DNA from: Thiomonas arsenitoxydans
GTDB taxonomy: Bacteria; Pseudomonadota; Gammaproteobacteria; Burkholderiales; Burkholderiaceae_C
DNA: 64,000 bases
Direction of reading: 5' to 3'
NCBI RefSeq assembly: GCF_000253115.1
Contig: NC_014145.1
Coordinates: forward strand, 1,364,001 to 1,428,000
Shown here: piece by piece, positions 58,560-64,000 of the stretch
How the letters are laid out: each line of letters opens with the position of its first letter
Numbering within the stretch: the first letter of the stretch is position 1
Made by a program: the position numbers and the translations under genes
Notes under the pieces: model-generated
Database searches by the model: none
Told to the model about the DNA's origin: nothing
The model's input: only the letters and a program-made list of their open reading frames with translations

Positions 58560-61172
58560 TCACCAGGAGAAATCGGCACCCGCGCTGAGCCCCGCCTGGC
58601 CGTTTGACGATTCACTGATGCCGATCGTCCCAATGGCGTTCGGGTGAAACTCATGCGCGTAAGTGACGCCGAAGGCGCTGGCGTCGCCGTAGTGGCCGAC
58701 ACGCACTGCCACCCCGTTGTGCTTGCCCGGCGCAATTTGTGGCGCAGCCTGAGCGAGCGCTGCGGCGGCTGCCGCATCGGTGTAGGACTTGGCCTGTCCG
58801 ACCGCTTGGCCAATGGCGTTGTTCAAACCTTGATTGAGTTGCTGCACATTCACCGCGTCGTGCGGGGCCGTGCCGGCAGCGACGTTGGTGATCTGGCGGC
58901 TCTGGCCGGTGGCAGAGTTTCCGACGCTGACGGAGTTGTCGCGGTTGGCGACACTGCCCGCACCGAGGGCGACTGAGTTATTGCCATTGGCGGTGGCTTG
59001 GTAGCCGAGCGCGACGGAGTTCGCGCCGGCGGCGTTCGCCTGGTAGCCGATGGCGGTGCCAGGGTCGGCATTGGCCTTTGCCCCCTGGCCGATGGCCACA
59101 GCTCCCACGGTGACAGGATCAACGCCTGTGCTGGGCGTGATCGACGCGCCACTACCGATGGCTACCGCCCCGGAATAGCTGCCCGTGTTGCCTCCCCCAG
59201 TTGCCACGGCGCCATTCCCTCCGGCCGTGTTCTGGAGAAGTTTGCCGTTGATCGTGCCAACTGCAGTTTGCAGTTGGCCGATGGCTTGGGTATTCGCAGT
59301 TTGCTGGGTCTGAATGGCTGCGATCGACGAGGTGTTGGACTGCGTAGCGGTCAGCGCCTGGGTGGCATCGCTCTGCGCAGAAGCTGCCTGTGTGCTGGCC
59401 TGCTGTGCCGTAGCCTGCGCATTCCCGGCCGCAGTCTGAGTCGCCTGGGCAGCGCTTTGTGTTTGCTGGATCGCTGACGTATTCGCCGCAATGGCTTGCG
59501 TGTTGGCTACCTGTTGGGTCTGGACGTTGCCAACTGTGGATTGCAGGCCGGTAATCGCTTGCGCATTGGTCTGCGCACCTGTCGCTGCCTGTGTGGCTGT
59601 GGCCTGCGCAGCTTGTGCGTTGGTTAGTGCAGTGCCGGCGGTCGTGACGGCATTGGCTGCGGCTGTGCTCGCCGCCTGGGCGGTACTTTGTGCGCTGGAC
59701 GCGGCCGTGTTCGATCCCGTCACGCCAGCATCCAGTGCGCCGATCGCCCCTGCCACCGTGGCTTGTGCTTGCCCCTGGACGGTCATGGCCGCCGTGTTAC
59801 CGAGCGTCGCCAAGTTGGCATTCGCGGTGGTGGTGGTATTTGTCAGTCCAGACTGCAGGTTGGCGATGTTGACCACGTTCGTTTGCTGCTGCGTTTGGAC
59901 GCCAGCCACGCTTGACTGCAGTCCACTGATCGCGGTTGCGTTTGTGCTTGCTGTGGTCTGAGCCGCATTTGCCGTGGCCTGAGCATTGGCCGCTGCTGTC
60001 GATGCGCTGGAGGCCGCTGATTGAGCCTGTTGCGCGGTGGTCTGAGCGGAGCTTGCTGCCGTCTGCGCATTGGTCGCGGCTGCTTGGGCCGACTGTGCGG
60101 CGGTGTTGGCGCTACCGGCCGCAGTGTTCGCACTGGCTGCTGCTGCGGCTGCATTGGACACGCCTGAATTCAATGCTCCGATTGCGCTGCCGACATCGGT
60201 GTAGGTGCTGCCGTTTACTGTATAGATGGGCGCTGTGATGGCGCCTCCTGTGCCAACGGCGGCGCCACCGCCGAGGGCAGCTGCCAAACCAGTTGAGGAC
60301 GACGCGGCGCTATTGGCGGTAGTCTGGGCGGCAGATGCGGCTGTAGCCGCATTGTTCGCCGTGGTCGAAGCACTCGAAGCGGCCGACTGTGCGGCGTTGG
60401 CAGTGGTCGCAGCGCTGCTCGCTGTCGTCTGCGCTGCCGATGCTGTCGAGCTGGCCGTGTTGGCGGTCTGCTGGACGGTGTAGAGCTGCCCGCCATTCAC
60501 CGCATCAGTACTGCCGCTGGCGATGGTGCCGGCCGTCACATTGATGATTTTGCGTGTGGCACCGCTCGCCCCAATGCTGACGACATTTGATTGCCCGCCG
60601 TCATTGCTGCCGCTGCCGAGGGCAATTGACCCTGCACCAGTTGCGCTGGTTCCTGCGCCAAGGGCGACGGAATCGGTCGCACTGGCCGTCGAGTTGTAGC
60701 CTGCCGCCAAGGCGCTCCCGCCACCGCCGGTGGTTCCTCCTGCCGCAGCACCCGATCCAACTGCGATGGAGTAGCTGGCCGTCGCCTTGCTGCCCGTGCC
60801 AGCGGCGACCGAAGACATGCCGCTGGCCGTTGACGAACTCCCTGCTGCGAGGGAATTGCCGCCACTAGCATTGGCGGCTGTACCGACTGCAGTGGCAGCC
60901 GGGCCGACCGCGCTGGCTTTGTAGCCCAAGGCAGCGCCCGAATTCCCGGCAGTAGCGGTATTGCCGATGGCAGTGCCGCTGATGGACGTTGTTGAGGAGC
61001 CGTCGCCGCTGGCAATATTGCCACTGCTGTCCTGCTGGGTGACGTTGGTACTGGTAACGCCCGTGCCAGTTGCTGAGCCGCCTGTCGCCGCATGCGCTGG
61101 GTTTGCAGCGAGCGCACTGATAATTAGGCTGGCCAGGAGAGCCTGGCGCCAAGCTGGTTTCTGGAATTTCAT
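58560..61172 (-). CDS. YadA-like trimeric autotransporter adhesin
   Basis: This 870-residue surface protein has a signal peptide (LLASLIISALAANPAHAATG) and a YadA-type head with repeated SVALGAGTSATGAGSIALGS motifs. A neck (AVNGGQLYTVQQT) leads to a coiled-coil stalk of about 400 residues rich in Ala, Thr and Gln, then a second head (NSVALGYQATANGNNSVALG), a second neck (AVNVQQLNQGLNNAIGQAVG) and a C-terminal YadA anchor ending SAGADFSW. It would trimerise and present an adhesin. The ATG at 61172 follows GAGGTCACC. It is cargo on the mobile element. Confidence 0.93.
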   Translation of the reverse strand: MKFQKPAWRQALLASLIISALAANPAHAATGGSATGTGVTSTNVTQQDSSGNIASGDGSSTTSISGTAIGNTATAGNSGAALGYKASAVGPAATAVGTAANASGGNSLAAGSSSTASGMSSVAAGTGSKATASYSIAVGSGAAAGGTTGGGGSALAAGYNSTASATDSVALGAGTSATGAGSIALGSGSNDGGQSNVVSIGASGATRKIINVTAGTIASGSTDAVNGGQLYTVQQTANTASSTASAAQTTASSAATTANAAQSAASSASTTANNAATAASAAQTTANSAASSSTGLAAALGGGAAVGTGGAITAPIYTVNGSTYTDVGSAIGALNSGVSNAAAAAASANTAAGSANTAAQSAQAAATNAQTAASSAQTTAQQAQSAASSASTAAANAQATANAAQTTASTNATAISGLQSSVAGVQTQQQTNVVNIANLQSGLTNTTTTANANLATLGNTAAMTVQGQAQATVAGAIGALDAGVTGSNTAASSAQSTAQAASTAAANAVTTAGTALTNAQAAQATATQAATGAQTNAQAITGLQSTVGNVQTQQVANTQAIAANTSAIQQTQSAAQATQTAAGNAQATAQQASTQAASAQSDATQALTATQSNTSSIAAIQTQQTANTQAIGQLQTAVGTINGKLLQNTAGGNGAVATGGGNTGSYSGAVAIGSGASITPSTGVDPVTVGAVAIGQGAKANADPGTAIGYQANAAGANSVALGYQATANGNNSVALGAGSVANRDNSVSVGNSATGQSRQITNVAAGTAPHDAVNVQQLNQGLNNAIGQAVGQAKSYTDAAAAAALAQAAPQIAPGKHNGVAVRVGHYGDASAFGVTYAHEFHPNAIGTIGISESSNGQAGLSAGADFSW

Positions 61173-61200
61173 GGTGACCTCGTGAGGGTGGATGACATCC

Positions 61201-61220
61201 GTACCCCGCACGTGCGAAAT
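61201..61220 (-). promoter_or_regulatory. Shared promoter/operator element, copy 3 (autotransporter)
   Basis: The 20-bp core GTACCCCGCACGTGCGAAAT differs from copy 2 at one base and holds a perfect CGCACGTGCG palindrome. It lies 28 bp upstream of the autotransporter start. The CATGCGA extension of copies 1 and 2 is not conserved here. Confidence 0.7.
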
Positions 61221-61423
61221 CAGCGAGCGGCCAGCCGTTGATCCGAAAGCTTCCCGATGGCCAGATAGCAGCCGGAACGGATAGCATGATGGGGGGAAAC
61301 GGCCCTGGGTTGGGCATCAAAACACGCTAGATGAACACCCGAAAAGCGTGTGTAACCCCGCGCCACGATTGAAGTTTGCTTTGTGCTTTTGCATAAGCGC
61401 AAAGCAATTAGCGATAAGCGATA

Positions 61424-61485
61424 AGCACAAAGCACAAAGCACAAAGCACAAAGCACAAAGCACAAAGCACAAAGCACAAAGCACA
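61424..61485. repeat. Heptanucleotide tandem array (AGCACAA)8
   Basis: Eight perfect AGCACAA units (61424-61479) are followed by a partial unit AGCACA that runs into the ATG at 61485. Seven-base units shift frame on gain or loss and also change spacing to any promoter. The rest of the 264-bp region 61221-61484 shows no gene. Confidence 0.95.
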
Positions 61486-62024
61486 TGGCTGCCGACGAGC
61501 TTGCCGAGCACTACCTGACGAGTTTGGCGAATGGGACCGGGTTTCTCATCAACCCCCTGGTGTTCTGGATCCGGCCGGGGTCTGCGTTCCTACAGACTAT
61601 GCACGCCGCTGCGCGGCGGCTGGGCTTCTTGTCTCTATATCTGAGCCTGGGTCAGGATCAGACTGACGACTCGGAACGGCAGCTTCAAAAGCTGATCGAC
61701 AAGGCGCTGGGTTGGAGGGGAGCACAGCCATGGAATACCACCCTCGCGGGCAAGCTGGACCTCCTGCAGCAACGCAAGCGCAAGAAGATCGTGCTGCTGA
61801 TGGATTGCGCGGACCGTGCGTGGGAGACAGAGCCGGGGCGGAACATGATGTACGGCCTTAAGGCCGCGAGGGAGCAGATGAACCTGGGGCGCGATGGGAT
61901 TGGCCTGCTGCTGATACTGGCAGGGCCTGGCGAGGCTGGCCTTCGATGGCTAGTGAGGGGGAACGATGCCCCGTTCTTGGGTGCCTCGCTGAAGGAATTG
62001 CCGCAGGGTGTTGATGCTGGCTAG
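61485..62024 (+). CDS. AAA-type ATPase fragment
   Basis: The 179-residue product (MAADELAEHYLTSLANGTGF) contains a Walker-B-like strand KKIVLLMDCADRAWETEPGR and a sensor-type region GIGLLLILAGPGEAGLRWL like ExeA/TniB-type AAA proteins. Walker A and the C-terminal lid are missing, so it appears truncated at both ends. The ATG abuts a heptanucleotide array, and the stop is directly followed by a 50-bp tandem palindromic array. No Shine-Dalgarno is visible because the array occupies the leader. Confidence 0.5.
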   Translation: MAADELAEHYLTSLANGTGFLINPLVFWIRPGSAFLQTMHAAARRLGFLSLYLSLGQDQTDDSERQLQKLIDKALGWRGAQPWNTTLAGKLDLLQQRKRKKIVLLMDCADRAWETEPGRNMMYGLKAAREQMNLGRDGIGLLLILAGPGEAGLRWLVRGNDAPFLGASLKELPQGVDAG

Positions 62025-62207
62025 GGTGTTGTTCTGAACAACACCCTGTGCCGATCATGGCGGCGCCTAGGAAAGGTGTTGTTCTGAACAACACCCTGTG
62101 CCGATCATGGCGGCGCCTAGGAAAGGTGTTGTTCTGAACAACACCCTATGCCGATCATGGCGGTGCCTAGGAAAGGTGATGTTCTGAACAACACCCTGTG
62201 CCGATTG
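62025..62207. repeat. 50-bp tandem repeats, each with a perfect 10-bp-arm palindrome
   Basis: Units start at 62025, 62075, 62125 and 62175; the first three are 50 bp long and the fourth stops after about 33 bp. Each opens with GGTGTTGTTC-T-GAACAACACC (arms 10 bp, 1-nt centre; one arm change in unit 4), followed by CTGTGCCGATCATGGCG and GCGCCTAGGAAA. Units 1 and 2 are identical and unit 3 has two substitutions. It begins one base after the ATPase-fragment stop. Confidence 0.95.
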
Positions 62208-62515
62208 CGGGCAGACATGGCCACCTTCGCCCAGATCTGAATTGCGTTGTTGCAACCCAATGAAGGACGCCTAGCAAAGGCGGGAGCGTCCAAGCCACAT
62301 TTGCTGGACGCTTCAGGCCAATGGCATTTCCACAGAGGAAAAGGACAGCCGATGGGCTTTGTGCAACGCTATCCTGGGCCGATCCCAAAGGGAAACCAAA
62401 GCGTCCGGCACTTGTGGCTTTTGAGGCGAAAACTTGTAGCGTTCCGGGACGTTTGTCGCCAAAACTGACAATTGCGCAAATTCCTACTAACTCCTGCAAA
62501 TTGGTGAAAACCTCG

Positions 62516-62617
62516 GTCGCTGTCGCTCCCTGGAAACCACGGCCAACAAGGGCGGTGTCCGTGTTGCGGCCACTTGAAGTCGGTCCGGCCGCCGTTGCGC
62601 CTGTCGGCGCTGAGGTC
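62516..62617 (-). repeat. Dispersed 0.1-kb element, copy B (inverted)
   Basis: Read leftward, this has the same 31-bp and 21-bp end blocks as copy A at 50443-50546 and a diverged 50-bp middle. It lies in a 784-bp stretch (62025-62808) that otherwise holds only the tandem palindromes and a possible operator. No convincing gene is seen there. Confidence 0.8.
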
Positions 62618-62753
62618 GAGGTCAGTGATGCCCTATAGTGCCATTTCAGTTAGGCCGGTCTCGCCTTTGGCAATACCCGCATGGCCTGGAAGCCGCACCA
62701 ATCCTCGATTTCCGGCCAAGCGCATTGTGATGGGCAGGATTTACGCAAATTTT

Positions 62754-62791
62754 TTGAGTACCGTGATTATGAGACATATCAAGGTACTGAA
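62754..62791. promoter_or_regulatory. Candidate operator upstream of the small membrane genes
   Basis: TTGAGTACC and GGTACTGAA form an 8-of-9 inverted repeat separated by 20 bp of AT-rich sequence, ending 17 bp before the first small gene. This could be a regulator site; no promoter boxes are assigned. Confidence 0.4.
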
Positions 62792-62808
62792 GTAACAAGG
62801 AGATGGCG

Positions 62809-62946
62809 ATGGATGCTGCAATGCAGGCGGCGCTACCGGCCGCAGACAATTACATGCTGATCGGGTCGATTTTCATCGTGGTGGGCGTGGGGCTCGGAAC
62901 CTGGATGAATTTGCGGCACCGCAAGGATCAGCAGGGAGGACGATGA
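62809..62946 (+). CDS. Tiny membrane protein 1 (45 residues)
   Basis: The ATG at 62809 follows AAGGAG by 6 bp. The product MDAAMQAALPAADNYMLIGS continues into a single helix (MLIGSIFIVVGVGLGTWM) and ends with a basic tail NLRHRKDQQGGR, predicting N-out, C-in. It is the first of three tightly packed small genes. No family recognised. Confidence 0.6.
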   Translation: MDAAMQAALPAADNYMLIGSIFIVVGVGLGTWMNLRHRKDQQGGR

Positions 62947-62947
62947 G

Positions 62948-63118
62948 ATGGAAGTAGAGAAAACCACCGACATCTATGGGCTTGCCCTGTTCGGGATTTG
63001 GACCGTTCTTTTGCTGCTCCTTTGGGCTTACATCCTGTATGACAGGCGGAAGAGCCGAAACCCAACCCGCCGACAGCTGCAGGCGCCCACAAGTGAAAAG
63101 GGAGGCTCACTGTCATGA
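62948..63118 (+). CDS. Tiny membrane protein 2 (56 residues)
   Basis: It starts 1 bp after the first gene's stop. MEVEKTTDIYGLALFGIWTV leads into a single helix (LALFGIWTVLLLLLWAYILY) followed by a basic tail (DRRKSRNPTRRQLQAPTSEK). GGGAGG within its 3' end can serve the next gene. No family recognised. Confidence 0.6.
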   Translation: MEVEKTTDIYGLALFGIWTVLLLLLWAYILYDRRKSRNPTRRQLQAPTSEKGGSLS

Positions 63119-63267
63119 GCCCCCTGACGGGAGTGGCGCTCGGCCTGCTGGTGATGGCCGCTGGGTCCATTGGGATGGTGCGGTTTGTGGTTTCGCACCT
63201 GAAGCCGAGGGATCGGGCCGACCGCGAACAGCATGGCAAGCATGCTCCTAGCCAGAGCACCGGCTGA
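63115..63267 (+). CDS. Tiny membrane protein 3 (50 residues)
   Basis: The ATG overlaps the previous stop by 4 bp (ATGA). MSPLTGVALGLLVMAAGSIG forms the helix with MVRFVV, and a charged tail (SHLKPRDRADREQHGKHAPS) follows. The shared helix-plus-charged-tail design across three coupled genes supports a real operon. The following 173 bp to the restriction gene show no further gene. Confidence 0.58.
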   Translation: MSPLTGVALGLLVMAAGSIGMVRFVVSHLKPRDRADREQHGKHAPSQSTG

Positions 63268-63440
63268 GCGCCAAGTGTTTTGGGCGATCTGAATTCACAC
63301 TCTCGCAAGCGCTGTTTGCATCGGATACAGCACTGGAACCAAAGTTGCCATGGTCTCTCAGCTCATACTTTCCCTGGTTGAGCCGCCGAGTTAATTTAGT
63401 TTCATACTTCGACACTTTTTCGATAACTTCCGGGTTCTGT

Positions 63441-64000
63441 ATGTCCACCAAGCAACGCCCCCCAGACTCCATGCCCATCAACCTCAACAAGCCACAACAG
63501 TGGAAGGCCGACATCGCCCGGTCCGTCGATATGTACAACGACTGGTTCATGAAGTTCGCGCCAGTGGCGTTCCGCAGTACACGCGTTCAGACGACCAGAG
63601 ACGTGGAGGCTGCCTTGGCGGCGACTGGCAACCTAACCAACATCAAGCCTGCGCTGCTGCGCCAGCACCCGGAAATCCTGCCAACCTTGCGCATGTCTAC
63701 CTGTCCGCCGATTGCAGTTGACAGGCTAATCGGCCTAGCAGGAGTCTCAACCACTCTTGTAAAGAGTATGGAGCTCGACAAAAAGCTGCCTGTACGCATG
63801 CCCATCGTCGTGGCCGACGCCCAGCTCGTCAAGATCGGCACCATTATCGAGAAGATGGCCGATCCAGACATCTTTGTCTGGATCGGGCGCACAGAGGCCC
63901 CAACCGAGGTCGAAATCCACCGCGCGGCGACCATCGTCGCCGACCGCCTGTGCGGTGCCGTCGCCAATCCGATCATCCGAAACGCCCAGGAGAAGCGGCA
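63441..64000 (+). CDS. XamI-family type II restriction endonuclease, N-terminal part
   Basis: The frame from the ATG at 63441 runs off the right edge with 186 residues visible; an ATG at 63471 (MPINLNKPQQWKADIARSVD) is the more family-like start. The segments FMKFAPVAFRSTRV, LPTLRMSTCPPIAVDRLIGL and DIFVWIGRTEAPTEVEIHRA fit the XamI endonuclease family, whose type enzyme cuts GTCGAC. A cognate cytosine or adenine methyltransferase is expected just outside the window. The call is from motif memory, not a search. Confidence 0.68.
   Translation, partial: MSTKQRPPDSMPINLNKPQQWKADIARSVDMYNDWFMKFAPVAFRSTRVQTTRDVEAALAATGNLTNIKPALLRQHPEILPTLRMSTCPPIAVDRLIGLAGVSTTLVKSMELDKKLPVRMPIVVADAQLVKIGTIIEKMADPDIFVWIGRTEAPTEVEIHRAATIVADRLCGAVANPIIRNAQEKR

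Larger units (their letters stand above)
46075..64000. mobile_element. Integrative element at tRNA-His, right end beyond the window
   Basis: Starting at the tRNA-His 3' end are an inward-facing integrase, excisionase, replication-like gene, a relaxase remnant, small plasmid-type genes, XRE regulator, surface autotransporter and a restriction gene. Gene content and codon use differ from the housekeeping region to the left. The duplicated tRNA-His 3' end that should mark the other boundary is not visible before 64000. Confidence 0.75.

Noticed and set aside
61485..62024. Complete AAA+ ATPase
   Set aside because: No Walker A motif and no C-terminal lid are present; treated as a fragment.
62025..62207. 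CRISPR array
   Set aside because: The units are contiguous and nearly identical with no unique spacers, and no cas genes are nearby.
46075..64000. A duplicated tRNA-His 3' end marking the right boundary of the element
   Set aside because: I looked for the T-arm and acceptor sequence again and did not see it before the window ends.

Overview
The window looks like a chromosome segment of a high-GC betaproteobacterium of the order Burkholderiales. The tRNA-Val between hupB and a PpiD-type chaperone gene, the rhamnosylation-type EF-P with EarP, and the HiPIP and DUF3034 genes point towards a sulfur- or metal-oxidising genus such as Thiomonas. The genus is an inference; no rRNA or other marker is present.

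Layout. 1-2085 is the eroded end of a genomic island: an IS1634-family transposase running off the left edge has cut the C-terminus of a tyrosine recombinase, which sits next to a 3' half of tRNA-Arg(TCT). 2137-18919 is a ten-gene leftward run for glycogen and glucose-phosphate metabolism, in transcription order zwf, pgl, malQ, glgB, glgX, pgm, glgC, glgA, glgP, pgi. 19158-26751 holds a MaoC-like protein, a rightward operon of DUF3034 outer-membrane protein, exported truncated globin and HiPIP, then efp-earP, a family-5-like uracil-DNA glycosylase and uvrC. 26752-30338 is an FNR-box-bearing region followed by two CydA-like membrane proteins (one fused to cytochrome c) and a small cytochrome c. 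30319-35944 is a leftward TetR, adaptor, ABC permease, ABC ATPase, DUF1971 and outer-membrane factor cluster. 36060-40480 has tandem DUF2202 ferritin-like proteins, two low-complexity exported proteins and a two-component system. 40472-46074 is housekeeping: pgsA, an EamA transporter, a tartrate/D-malate dehydrogenase-like gene, hupB, tRNA-Val, ppiD and tRNA-His.

From 46075 to the right edge lies a second integrative element inserted at the 3' end of tRNA-His. It carries a translationally coupled module (unknown protein, HTH replication-like protein with internal palindromes, excisionase, integrase), an M50 peptidase, a MobF relaxase decapitated by a complete IS21-family element, small plasmid-like genes, an XRE regulator, an exported protein and a YadA-like trimeric autotransporter. 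It ends with a heptanucleotide array, an ATPase fragment, a 50-bp tandem palindromic array, three tiny coupled membrane-protein genes and the start of a XamI-family restriction endonuclease.

How it works together. The glg block can make, branch, debranch and phosphorolyse glycogen and feed glucose-6-phosphate into the oxidative pentose-phosphate or Entner-Doudoroff entry. The CydA-like/cytochrome c operon is probably an oxygen-responsive terminal oxidase. The tRNA-His element looks immobilised as a self-transmissible unit, because its relaxase has lost the catalytic N-terminus. It keeps an intact-looking int/xis pair and carries surface and defence cargo under what may be a shared promoter element.
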